NCBI GenBank assembly: GCA_040403495.1 | Contig: JBBAKM010000004.1 | Coordinates: 136,790-200,789, forward strand | Reading direction: 5' to 3' | DNA from: JABMMZ01 sp040403495 | GTDB lineage: Bacteria; Bacteroidota; Bacteroidia; NS11-12g; UBA955 | Length of the DNA stretch: 64,000 bases | In this document: in pieces, positions 34,543 through 43,300 of the stretch | Position numbering within the stretch: the first letter of the stretch is position 1 | How the letters are laid out: the number at the start of each line of letters is the position of its first letter | Position numbers and translations under genes: made by a program | The notes under the pieces: model-generated | Database searches by the model: none | Seen by the model: only the letters and a program-made list of their open reading frames with translations | Told to the model about the DNA's origin: nothing

Positions 34543-37500
34543 CTATTCTTTCAAGTTTATAAATCCATGTTTTTCCTCGAAAAGCTGTAAGTTATTAAGT
34601 GATTTACGGTATTTTACCAAATAGAAATAAACTCCCAAAGGTAATGATTCCCCTTTATAAGTGCCATCCCATTTAAAGGATGGGTCATTTGTTTGGAATA
34701 ATAATTCACCCCAACTGCTGTAAATCTTTATGTCAAATTCAATGATTGGACATGTTGAAACAAATTCAAATTTGTCGTTTACTTGGTCATTATTAGGCGA
34801 AAAAGCATTGGGAATCCATAAATAACAATTGCAATCCTCGGTAATTACTTTAAAAGAAACAGAAGTGTCGCCACACTGAGTACTTGCCCTAAGGGTATAA
34901 TTTCCACCTCTTGTTACAAGGTAACTGGGTCCTGATTGTGTGTTATTCCATAAATATGTTTGATTAGGAATGTTCGGTGCTGTGATAAAGAAATTGGTTG
35001 ATTCACAAATTGTAGTATCAGAAACTCCAAATAAGACAGGAAGTTGACCTTGGTTTATTGTTATACTGTCTTTAAATTGACATTTGTTGCTGTCGGTAAT
35101 CGTTAATAAGAACTTACCTGATTTTTGAATATTGATATTTGAACTATTACTGCCATTATTCCAATTGTATATTGCGTTATTAAATGTTTTATTTGGGTTT
35201 AAAAAGATTGGCGTTTTACAATAGGTCAATGAACTGCTGTTGATTTTAAATTCAGGTAAATTGAATAGGTCAACAAAAATAGAATCTTCAAAAGAGCAAG
35301 TATTGTTTTTAACTTTGAGCCAATACAACCCTTTGTTCGAAACAGTAATTGTAGTTGATCTTTCTCCTGTACTCCAAATGATGGAGTCATTTGTGAAAGG
35401 GGCATTTAATTTTATAAATGAGCTTTGACAAAATCCAGTGTCATTACCTAAATTAAATTTATCTATTTGGTTATTAGTAATCAAAACACTGTCTTTGTTT
35501 TTACACCCATATTCATCCGTAATATTTAAAGTATATTGAGTGGTATTGTTTACAATTGCGGTAGGGTTTGAAATCCTATTGTTGTTTAATCCCAAGGAAG
35601 GTGTCCAAGTGTAAGAGGTTCTGCCAAATGCTTCTTCGCCCAATTGAAGTGTGTCGAGTCTGCAAATTGCATAGTTCTTTTGGATGTTTATTTTTGGTAA
35701 AGGGAAAATAAAGAAGTTTTGAATTGAGGTGTCATTTGAACATAAATCCGATAGTTCTAATTTAATACTGGCTGTACTACCTGTAATTTTAAAAATTGGA
35801 GGGGTTTTCCCAATGTATGTGTTGATAGATGCACCTGTTAATGTCCACTTAAAGAACACTGAATTAGGGTCATGACTTGAAGAGTTTACTAGTGTTACAG
35901 AATCGCCGTTACAAATATTCTCTTTGTTAGTTTCGAATCGTGCAATGCTTTTACAACAATTTGTATTTACGGTTAATGTAAAGCTATCTTTAGCTATAAT
36001 GCCATTTTGGTCTTTTATTATAAGGGTATATGTGGTTGTTTTCTTTGGAGAAAAGTAAGGGTTTAAAAGTTTGTTGTTATTAATGTTTGTATTGGGAAAC
36101 CATTCATATTCATAAGGTTTAATGCCGCAACTGATAATAGGTGATATTGTTTGTAAACTATCGCCTCTACAAATAGTTTGGTTAGTAGGGAAAGTAAGAA
36201 GTTTTACATCATTATTAATGGTGTAAAAAATTGAACTTGTGTCACTGCAACTTTTTCCGGATTTGCTGGAGTTAACGATTAGTTTAACAAGGAAAGTGCC
36301 TGCATTTCTGTATATTTTTGAAGGGTTGTAAGTGTTTGAAAGGGTTGTTAAGTCTCCGAAATGCCAAGTAATGCCATTGATATTATAATTATTGCTATCT
36401 ATAGCGCTGGCAATAAATTTGGAAGTATCGCCTAAACACGAAGGAAAGGAGTTGATAGAACTGTATAGTTTACATCTGCTGCTGTCTGGTTTAGGGGTAG
36501 TATTAGGAGTTGTTTTGCAGTTGTAACTTGGGTTAAATGAAATGTTATTAATCGAATTGGAAATGTTTACAAAATAGTTATAGGTTGAGCTTTGAAATCC
36601 TATGTTGTTTTTTGTTAATGAAATATTTTGAACACTAAGGGTATTGTTAAGTTCTCTGCATACTGATTTAAGTTTGCAATTTACTTTGCCAATTATAACT
36701 TGTTTGTTAGAGCTATTGGTTGAACCTACGTAATACAAACTGTTATCGCTTAATGAAGAAATGCCATTTATATTATCCTCATTTGTAGCTCCAATGGAAT
36801 TGTAAAGTAAAATATTGCCATTGGTGTCTAGTGTCATTATATAGCCATCTACTGAGGATTTATTTACAGACCAACTGTTGTATATTCTATTGTTTTTAAT
36901 TTCAATATTCGTTTGAGAAATAGCATTTCCATTTGTATTGGCAGCATATATTTTTGACCATACCACATCGCCATTTAGTCTAAATTTGCTTACATTGTAT
37001 TCTCTGTTTGAACTGTTAGTGTGGACATATCCCGAAGTGTAGATGAAGTTTTTGTAGTGAGTAACCCCAAATAAAAATGAATTTAAACTATTGTTTGAAT
37101 AGGCATTTGAAAATATAAGAGAACCTGAACTAGAGACTTTAAGCAAAACTCTGTCTAGTAATGAACCATTGCTTCTGTATCCACAAATGTATATATTTCC
37201 ATCATTATCCTCTGTAATACCCTCAGGTCTTTCTAAATTTGAATTACCAAAATCTCTTGTCCAAACAGTATTGCCTAAAGTATCACATTTTATTAGGATG
37301 AAATCTTCGCCACCAAAAGAGTTGCTGATTCCGGGGCCAGTGAAATATAAATATCTTTTGTCGTAAGAGGAGATTACAATATCTCGCATGTATTCCAAGC
37401 TATTCCCATTGATGAATTTTTGCCATAAAGTTGTTCCATCTTTGTTGAATTTAGAATAAAACATCATTTTATCAGATCCATTTTGACTGAATGTTGCTCC

Positions 37501-39561
37501 AACAATGTAGCTGTTCAAATTCTGGTCAACTTTTAGCGTAAAAACATTTTCTGTTCTATTGTTTCCAATCAATTTGAACCACATAATTTGGCCTTCTTTA
37601 TTTAGTCTACAAATAAAGCCGTCATCTGAAGAATTGCTTGAATTAAAGCTTGTTCCAGCCACAAAAATGATACTGTCTTGGACTACTTCAATATCAAAAC
37701 CAATATGATTTCCTGTATTCCCACCAAAAGTAGCGTGGAAGCGCAATGAACTGTCGCAAATATTGCTGCCACCGGCACTAATGCTCTGTATAACTGTAAT
37801 TCTAGTAGAATCTTTTACTTGTCCTGAACAATTGTTTGATGTTACAGAAATTGGTTTATAAACAATACTGCTGTCTGGTTTTTTCAATATAAAATGCGGA
37901 CTACTAAGTATGTTTTTTATGGTATCTCTTTTGTTGTTGCCTTGGTATATCAAAGTCCAAGGTGCTTTTCCTGTAAAATCAACTTTTATGGTCGCATATT
38001 CACCCCTGTTAATGGTTTGTACTCCCGAAAATTTAGCTTCCAAGTTGCCAACATTAATATAATTAGTTTTTGTAATAATATCTGTGTCATTTCCTCTTAT
38101 TACCCTTAGTTTAACGTTGTATGTGCCATTGCTGCTGTATCTAACAATTGGATTTTGACTGGTTGAGACATTAGGCGTGCCACCTGGAAATTCCCAAAAC
38201 CAACTGTTTGGAGTTTGAGAAGTAAGGTCTTTAAAATGAATAGTATCGCCAGTACATACAAAAGTTTTGGAGGTGTTAAAAGAGGCATATACGCTTTTTA
38301 TACATTTTAATGCTTTCAATGCGTTTATTCTTCCTGCACCTAGGTCGCCTATATACGATTGATTGTTAAAATCGATATTGTCGCATGTGTTTTTTAAGCA
38401 GTTCTCCACTTGAGTGGCGGTTAAGTTAGGATTTCTGCTAAGCATTAATGCACACAAGCCCGAAACCATAGGGCAGGCCATGGAAGTGCCACTGAAGGTA
38501 GCGTAGTTATTGCCGGGTACGGTACTGTAAATAGATGATCCTGGCGCCATTACGTCTATCCAATTACCGTAATTTGAAAAACTACTTTTGGTATCGGTAG
38601 AAGTTGTCGAACCAACAGCAATAACATTATTATAGCCTGCAGGATACATTTTAGTATTAGTGCTACTATTCCCTGCCGCCGCAATACACAGGATGTTGTT
38701 TTGTGCAGCTACTGCGAAAATTGTTTCATAAATAGAAGAATAACTGCCTCCACCCCAACTCATACTTATAATTCTTGCACCATTTTCTATCGCATACTCA
38801 ACGCCTTGGTAAGGGTTAAATATTTGCGAACTTCCATTACGGCCACATTTAATGGTCATAATTTTTGAAAAATAACTAATGCTTGAAATACCATTATTGT
38901 TATTGGTTCTTGCTGCTGCTATTCCTGCACAATGGGTTCCGTGTGACAAGTTGTTTGATGATATTACACTGGGATTGTTATCATTGTCTGCCATGTCCCA
39001 GCCAAACACATCATCAACATAACCATTGTTGTCATCATCTATTCCGTTGCTTGCAATTTCATTTGTGTTTTTCCAAATTGAAGATTGAAATTCACTGTGA
39101 GCCGTATCTATTCCATCGTCAACAATAGCTATAAGAATGTTTTTGCCTCCCTTTTCTATATCCCAAGCATCTCTTGCATTAATTTTGTCTAAATGCCACA
39201 TAGCAGTTGAATTAAAATCATTGGGGGTATGAAAAAACTCATACACGGGGACTAATTCAATCAGGCTTACCGTAGGATGACTGCTAAGTGACAATATTTG
39301 CTCATTTGAGTATTTTGAATTAAAATTGACTACAAATACCCGATCTAAACCCTTTGATTGAAGCGTTTTAAATGCTTTTTTGTAATAAAATTCATTGATG
39401 TCGCCTTTCAAAAACTCATTTTTTAAGTAATTGAAAAATAAAGTAGAGTCTTTATTGGATTTTAATTGAACAAAATACTCTTTAGCGCTTAAACTATTGA
39501 AGCAGATCAAACTAAGAAAAGAGAAAATTAAGGTGTGTTTTATGATTTGTTTTAGTATCAT
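34543..39561 (-). CDS. Secreted S8 subtilisin-like protease with propeller, PKD domains and T9SS type B tail
   Basis: A 1672-residue protein. A signal peptide (about 1-26) and propeptide are followed by the subtilase domain with the triad Asp148 (IAIVDDGID), His207 (SHGTHCAG) and Ser360 (SGTSMACP). After it come a PKD-like domain (TFVCTGDTIHFKDLTSQTPN region), repeats of the SBBP propeller type (DGFICRLNKEGQIMWFK, DFILIKCDTLGNTVWTRDFG), more Ig/PKD-like domains, and a C-terminal gliding-motility type (TIGR04131-like) sorting domain with WIPNAFSPNNDQVNDKF and GVYFYLVKY. It is presumably exported by T9SS and surface-attached or released. All three catalytic residues are present, so it should be active. 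Confidence 0.9.
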   Translation of the reverse strand: MILKQIIKHTLIFSFLSLICFNSLSAKEYFVQLKSNKDSTLFFNYLKNEFLKGDINEFYYKKAFKTLQSKGLDRVFVVNFNSKYSNEQILSLSSHPTVSLIELVPVYEFFHTPNDFNSTAMWHLDKINARDAWDIEKGGKNILIAIVDDGIDTAHSEFQSSIWKNTNEIASNGIDDDNNGYVDDVFGWDMADNDNNPSVISSNNLSHGTHCAGIAAARTNNNNGISSISYFSKIMTIKCGRNGSSQIFNPYQGVEYAIENGARIISMSWGGGSYSSIYETIFAVAAQNNILCIAAAGNSSTNTKMYPAGYNNVIAVGSTTSTDTKSSFSNYGNWIDVMAPGSSIYSTVPGNNYATFSGTSMACPMVSGLCALMLSRNPNLTATQVENCLKNTCDNIDFNNQSYIGDLGAGRINALKALKCIKSVYASFNTSKTFVCTGDTIHFKDLTSQTPNSWFWEFPGGTPNVSTSQNPIVRYSSNGTYNVKLRVIRGNDTDIITKTNYINVGNLEAKFSGVQTINRGEYATIKVDFTGKAPWTLIYQGNNKRDTIKNILSSPHFILKKPDSSIVYKPISVTSNNCSGQVKDSTRITVIQSISAGGSNICDSSLRFHATFGGNTGNHIGFDIEVVQDSIIFVAGTSFNSSNSSDDGFICRLNKEGQIMWFKLIGNNRTENVFTLKVDQNLNSYIVGATFSQNGSDKMMFYSKFNKDGTTLWQKFINGNSLEYMRDIVISSYDKRYLYFTGPGISNSFGGEDFILIKCDTLGNTVWTRDFGNSNLERPEGITEDNDGNIYICGYRSNGSLLDRVLLKVSSSGSLIFSNAYSNNSLNSFLFGVTHYKNFIYTSGYVHTNSSNREYNVSKFRLNGDVVWSKIYAANTNGNAISQTNIEIKNNRIYNSWSVNKSSVDGYIMTLDTNGNILLYNSIGATNEDNINGISSLSDNSLYYVGSTNSSNKQVIIGKVNCKLKSVCRELNNTLSVQNISLTKNNIGFQSSTYNYFVNISNSINNISFNPSYNCKTTPNTTPKPDSSRCKLYSSINSFPSCLGDTSKFIASAIDSNNYNINGITWHFGDLTTLSNTYNPSKIYRNAGTFLVKLIVNSSKSGKSCSDTSSIFYTINNDVKLLTFPTNQTICRGDSLQTISPIISCGIKPYEYEWFPNTNINNNKLLNPYFSPKKTTTYTLIIKDQNGIIAKDSFTLTVNTNCCKSIARFETNKENICNGDSVTLVNSSSHDPNSVFFKWTLTGASINTYIGKTPPIFKITGSTASIKLELSDLCSNDTSIQNFFIFPLPKINIQKNYAICRLDTLQLGEEAFGRTSYTWTPSLGLNNNRISNPTAIVNNTTQYTLNITDEYGCKNKDSVLITNNQIDKFNLGNDTGFCQSSFIKLNAPFTNDSIIWSTGERSTTITVSNKGLYWLKVKNNTCSFEDSIFVDLFNLPEFKINSSSLTYCKTPIFLNPNKTFNNAIYNWNNGSNSSNINIQKSGKFLLTITDSNKCQFKDSITINQGQLPVLFGVSDTTICESTNFFITAPNIPNQTYLWNNTQSGPSYLVTRGGNYTLRASTQCGDTSVSFKVITEDCNCYLWIPNAFSPNNDQVNDKFEFVSTCPIIEFDIKIYSSWGELLFQTNDPSFKWDGTYKGESLPLGVYFYLVKYRKSLNNLQLFEEKHGFINLKE

Positions 39562-39604
39562 ATGGGCAAAATAAAGGTCAAATATACTGCGATTTTTTAT
39601 TTAA

Positions 39605-39637
39605 TTTAGAAAAAAACAAATAAATTCATTACCTTTG
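39605..39637 (+). promoter_or_regulatory. Promoter of deaD
   Basis: TACCTTTG at 39630-39637 is a perfect -7 element; a weak TTTA at 39605-39608 lies 21 bases upstream in the -33 position. Transcription would start about 4 bases before the ATG, giving a very short leader. Confidence 0.6.
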
Positions 39638-39647
39638 CACCTCTTTT

Positions 39648-41492
39648 ATGACAATAACATTTCAAAACATGGGTTTAAGTCAACCCGTGTTTGATGCGAT
39701 TAGTGATTTAGGCTACATCAATCCAACTCCAATTCAGCAACAAGCCATCCCGGTTTTATTAAGTGGAACTAAAGATTTTGTTGGTTTAGCCCAAACAGGT
39801 ACTGGAAAAACGGCTGCATTTGGCCTACCATTACTTTCTTTAGTTGACACGTCCATCAAACAAACACAAGGGTTGGTAATTTGCCCAACCAGAGAGTTGT
39901 GCATTCAAATTGCCAACGACTTCAAAGATTACGGAAAGTATCTTGAAGATTTTAATTATGTCGCTGTTTACGGTGGCAGTAGTATCGAAACACAAATTAG
40001 ACAAATCAAAAAAGGTGTTCAAATTGTAGTTGCGACTCCAGGTAGATTAATTGATTTAATCGAAAGGAAAGCACTTAAATTGGATGCCGTAACACACGTC
40101 GTGTTAGATGAAGCTGATGAAATGTTGAACATGGGATTCAAAGAAGATATCGATTTGATATTGTCTCATGCAACAAGTCGTCAAGCGGCATGGTTGTTCA
40201 GTGCTACTATGCCTAAAGCGGTTAAACGTATTGCAGAAACTTTTATGACTGACCCATTTGAGGTTAAAGTAGAATCTAATGCAACTGCCAAAAACATTCA
40301 ACACGTTTACTACCAGTGTCAATCTAACCAAAAATATGAGGTATTAAAACGATTAATCGATTTTAATCCAGGGATGTATGGTATAGTATTTACGCGTACC
40401 AAAGCTGAAGCGCAAGACATTACTGAAAAATTACTGAAAGAAGGATATGAAATTGATGCCCTTCACGGTGACTTAAGTCAGCAACAACGCGACAAGGTGA
40501 TGGGTAGATTCAGAGAGAAAACAATCCGTTTACTTATCGCTACCGACGTGGCAGCTCGTGGTATCGACGTTGATAATATTTCACACGTTATAAACTACGC
40601 ATTGCCCGATGAGCCTGAAGTGTACACACACAGAAGCGGTAGAACTGCAAGAGCAGGTAAATCTGGGGTTTGTATCAGTATAGTACATAGCAGAGAAATG
40701 GGTAGAATTAATGATTTGGAAAGAATGATGAAAGTTCCTTTCGAAAAATTATTAATCCCAAGTGGTATCGAAGTTTGTGAAAAACAATTCATGTCTTTCA
40801 TTGATAAAATTAAAGCAACTGAAGTAAACCATGGCGACTATGAACAATACATGCCATACCTTACTGAACAGTTTGCAGATATGACTAAAGATGAAATTAT
40901 TCAAAAAGTAGCTGCAATGGAATTTAATAGATTCTTAAAGTACTACGAAAAAGCTGGTGATTTGAATAATGGTTCAAGCCGTGACAGAAGATCAGACAGT
41001 AATTACACGCGTTTGTTTATCAGTTTGGGTGAAAAAGATGGTTTCTATAAAGCTGCATTTTTGGAGTTCTTGTTAGATACTACGGGTCATACCAAAGCAC
41101 AGTTAGGAAAAATTGACTTACAAGATTCTTTCAGTTTCTTTGAGGTTGACAATGGAATAGCTCAAGATTTTATTCAAGCTTTTAATGGTAAAAAATTCAA
41201 AGGCAGAGAAATAAGAATCGAAATTTCATCTGAGAGATCGGGTGGTGGCGGTCGTTCTGGCGGCGGTGGAGGAAGAAGATTCTCCGGCGGCGGTGGCGGC
41301 GGTGGTCGTTCTGGTGGATACGGTGGTGGAAGCTACGGTGGAAACAGAGAAAGAAGCGGCAGCGGCGATTCTTCAAAAAGAAGAGACAGAAGAACAGATG
41401 GTCCTGCACCTGCAAGTGGAGGAATCTACGGAAAAAAACGCGATTCAAGAGAAGGCGGAGATAGAAGTAGAGGACCTAAAAAAAGATACTAA
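39648..41492 (+). CDS. deaD: DEAD-box RNA helicase with glycine-rich tail
   Basis: A 614-residue helicase. Motifs in order: Q motif (YINPTPIQQQAIP, 23-35), AQTGTGKT (48-55), PTRELCIQ, VLDEADEML (DEAD at 154-157), SATM, VATDVAARGID-like IATDVAARGID and YTHRSGRTARAG. A DbpA/CsdA-type RNA-binding domain follows (RLFISLGEKDGFYKAAFLEF, about 461-530). The tail is an Arg/Gly-rich disordered region (SGGGGRSGGGGG ... GGYGGGSYGGNRERSG). It unwinds RNA in ribosome assembly and cold adaptation; the tail should bind RNA. The DNA of the tail is far richer in GGC/GGT than its surroundings. Confidence 0.93.
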   Translation: MTITFQNMGLSQPVFDAISDLGYINPTPIQQQAIPVLLSGTKDFVGLAQTGTGKTAAFGLPLLSLVDTSIKQTQGLVICPTRELCIQIANDFKDYGKYLEDFNYVAVYGGSSIETQIRQIKKGVQIVVATPGRLIDLIERKALKLDAVTHVVLDEADEMLNMGFKEDIDLILSHATSRQAAWLFSATMPKAVKRIAETFMTDPFEVKVESNATAKNIQHVYYQCQSNQKYEVLKRLIDFNPGMYGIVFTRTKAEAQDITEKLLKEGYEIDALHGDLSQQQRDKVMGRFREKTIRLLIATDVAARGIDVDNISHVINYALPDEPEVYTHRSGRTARAGKSGVCISIVHSREMGRINDLERMMKVPFEKLLIPSGIEVCEKQFMSFIDKIKATEVNHGDYEQYMPYLTEQFADMTKDEIIQKVAAMEFNRFLKYYEKAGDLNNGSSRDRRSDSNYTRLFISLGEKDGFYKAAFLEFLLDTTGHTKAQLGKIDLQDSFSFFEVDNGIAQDFIQAFNGKKFKGREIRIEISSERSGGGGRSGGGGGRRFSGGGGGGGRSGGYGGGSYGGNRERSGSGDSSKRRDRRTDGPAPASGGIYGKKRDSREGGDRSRGPKKRY

Positions 41493-41516
41493 AATAGTTT
41501 CTTAATATTCAAACTT

Positions 41517-41555
41517 AAAGCCTACTTATGTGTTTAATTCACATGAGTAGGCTTT
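41517..41555 (+). terminator. 16-bp hairpin terminating deaD and spanning the next start codon
   Basis: AAAGCCTACTTATGTG (41517-41532) pairs with CACATGAGTAGGCTTT (41540-41555), one T-G pair, with loop TTTAATT. Strong enough to terminate, although the T-tract after it is short. The ATG of the SRPBCC gene (41543-41545) lies inside the right arm. Confidence 0.75.
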
Positions 41556-42013
41556 ATTCGTTAACCACAGTTCAAGATTTACCAGTAAGCATCGAAGAAA
41601 TTTGGAGTTTTATATCTTCCCCTAGAAATCTGAAAAAAATTACCCCTCCAACTATGGGTTTTGATATTACTGTTGATACCCCAACTGATGTAATGTACAC
41701 TGGTTTAATCATTGCCTATAAAGTTAGCCCACTTTTGGGAATCAAAATGAACTGGGTGACAGAAATAACCCATGTCAAAGAACATCATTATTTTGTTGAT
41801 GAACAGCGTTTTGGTCCATACTCATTATGGCATCACAAACATTTTATTGAACCCATTGAAGGTGGCGTAAGAATGACTGACATAGTGCACTACAAATTGC
41901 CGTTTGGATTTCTTGGTGACATTGCACATGTCCTGTTTGTTAAAAAACAATTGGCAACAATTTTTGACTTTAGGTTCAAAAAGATGATTGAATTGTTCGG
42001 ACAAATGAAATAA
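41543..42013 (+). CDS. SRPBCC-family ligand-binding protein
   Basis: 156 residues from the ATG at 41543, chosen because relatives begin with a short LYxLxxxQxLPxS segment, as here (RLYSLTTVQDLPVSIEEIWSF). A START-like/SRPBCC fold: PRNLKKITPPTMGFDI, a central sheet, and YKLPFGFLGDIAHVLFVKKQL at the C-terminal helix. Such proteins bind hydrophobic ligands; some are labelled cell-division inhibitors or oligoketide cyclases. No catalytic motif is obvious. A start at 41528 (MCLIH) is possible but would be within the hairpin loop's flank. It converges with the J-domain gene, 2 bases apart. Confidence 0.8.
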   Translation: MSRLYSLTTVQDLPVSIEEIWSFISSPRNLKKITPPTMGFDITVDTPTDVMYTGLIIAYKVSPLLGIKMNWVTEITHVKEHHYFVDEQRFGPYSLWHHKHFIEPIEGGVRMTDIVHYKLPFGFLGDIAHVLFVKKQLATIFDFRFKKMIELFGQMK

Positions 42014-42015
42014 CC

Positions 42016-42864
42016 CTATGGGTTGACTTCAATCAATTCGCTAATATTGGGATTAATCCTGGAAACTTTTGCCCTTAATCTATCTTTGTTCGAATAGTTG
42101 ACAGCCTCATCAAAACTTGTTTTTCTCAATATTTTTTTATCGTTGAAATGATAAATATAGTTGATTTCTTCCCTTTCTATCACCACTGATTCTATTGGTA
42201 ATTCAATAGAGAAGTAGTTTAAATGTATGGTTTTTGTTACTGAAACTATTACAAAAAAAACGAGCGGCGTAATCAAGAATAGTTTTAAAAAAACTGAACT
42301 TGAATGATTGTCAGTCTTCAATTCACCCAAACAAGCCATTTGATATTGCCTTCTTTTGTAGTGTATATTTGCTATCATATAACAACTTAATCCAAAAATA
42401 AGATAAGCTATAATGATATATAAATTATCCATACTTAGGTAGTTGACATACCAATTGTGGTACGCAAGAAAAAAACTAGAAAAGAAAATTAAAATTGACA
42501 AGAAAATTCGTTTTTTGTGAGATAATTCATTCTCCCACTTTTGATAATTGCTTATAATCGTCTTAATCTTAGCTTCTTTGTTTTGCTTTATTTTTTCAAT
42601 CAAATATGCGCCGTCCTTGTGAGTTGACTGTTTTTTGGAATAATATTGATATAAAACGGTATCATATTCCTTTTTGTCATTTGGTTTTGATAATAGATGA
42701 TACCCTTGTGTTATTATTTTAAAGTACTCTTCAGCATTCTTGTCATTAGGGAATTTGTCGGGGTGGTATTTTTTTGCAAGTTCTTTGTATTTTTTACGGA
42801 TAACTTTTATATCACAATACCAATCTAGTTCCATTAATTGGTAAAAGTTATGCTCAACACTCAT
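42016..42864 (-). CDS. J-domain membrane protein
   Basis: A 282-residue protein. An N-terminal J domain (FYQLMELDWYCDIKVIRKKYKELAKKYHPDKFP; HPD at residues 34-36) should stimulate an Hsp70. After a lysine-rich linker come hydrophobic segments (FLSILIFFSSFFLAYHNWYV, YIIIAYLIFGLSCYMIANI and FLITPLVFFVIVSV), so the J domain is membrane-tethered, probably on the cytoplasmic side. The C-terminal ~70 residues are soluble (YIYHFNDKKILRKTSF). This is not DnaJ or HscB; client or partner is unknown. No zinc-finger region is present. Confidence 0.82.
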   Translation of the reverse strand: MSVEHNFYQLMELDWYCDIKVIRKKYKELAKKYHPDKFPNDKNAEEYFKIITQGYHLLSKPNDKKEYDTVLYQYYSKKQSTHKDGAYLIEKIKQNKEAKIKTIISNYQKWENELSHKKRIFLSILIFFSSFFLAYHNWYVNYLSMDNLYIIIAYLIFGLSCYMIANIHYKRRQYQMACLGELKTDNHSSSVFLKLFLITPLVFFVIVSVTKTIHLNYFSIELPIESVVIEREEINYIYHFNDKKILRKTSFDEAVNYSNKDRLRAKVSRINPNISELIEVNP

Positions 42865-42931
42865 CTTAATTTAAATTTAACTTGCCGATTGAAAATAAAC
42901 TCCTATTTTTGCATTTTATTGTCTTAAAAAA

Positions 42932-43255
42932 ATGGAAAATAACTCTCTTCAAAACGATAGATTGCCTTTTGGTAATACCAAGCTCTTTACTGGAATCATT
43001 TCAATTGTATTGTCACCGCTATTAGTAGGTTTTGTCTTTGGCGTCATCTCTGTTTATTTGGTAGACAAAGATAATCAAATGCTGAAACAGTTTCCAAATA
43101 ATTATAACCAAGACGCTGTCAAAAATCACAAAAATGGTTTATTGGTTTCATGGATTGGTTTCATTATATCTGTTATTGTAGCTGCTGTAATTCTCTATTT
43201 CTTTGGGAAATACGGTACTTTAAGCCCTGAGAAAATTCAATTACTAAAACAGTAG
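42932..43255 (+). CDS. Small two-helix membrane protein (CCC-motif-like family)
   Basis: A 107-residue protein with two transmembrane helices separated by a cytoplasmic or periplasmic loop (DKDNQMLKQFPNNYNQDAVKNHKNG). Layout and the loop pattern resemble the DUF4190/CCC-motif membrane proteins of Bacteroidota, whose function is unknown, but the three neighbouring cysteines that name that family are missing here. Divergent from the J-domain gene. Confidence 0.55.
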   Translation: MENNSLQNDRLPFGNTKLFTGIISIVLSPLLVGFVFGVISVYLVDKDNQMLKQFPNNYNQDAVKNHKNGLLVSWIGFIISVIVAAVILYFFGKYGTLSPEKIQLLKQ

Positions 43256-43300
43256 TCGTTTCTACAATTCTTTGGTATACTTTTCGTTGTATCATTATCA

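Noticed and set aside
41242..41505. 87-residue plus-strand frame in the tail of deaD
   Set aside because: Alternative-frame reading of the GGC/GGT-rich RGG-like tail, with alanine/valine/glutamate low complexity and no independent start signal.
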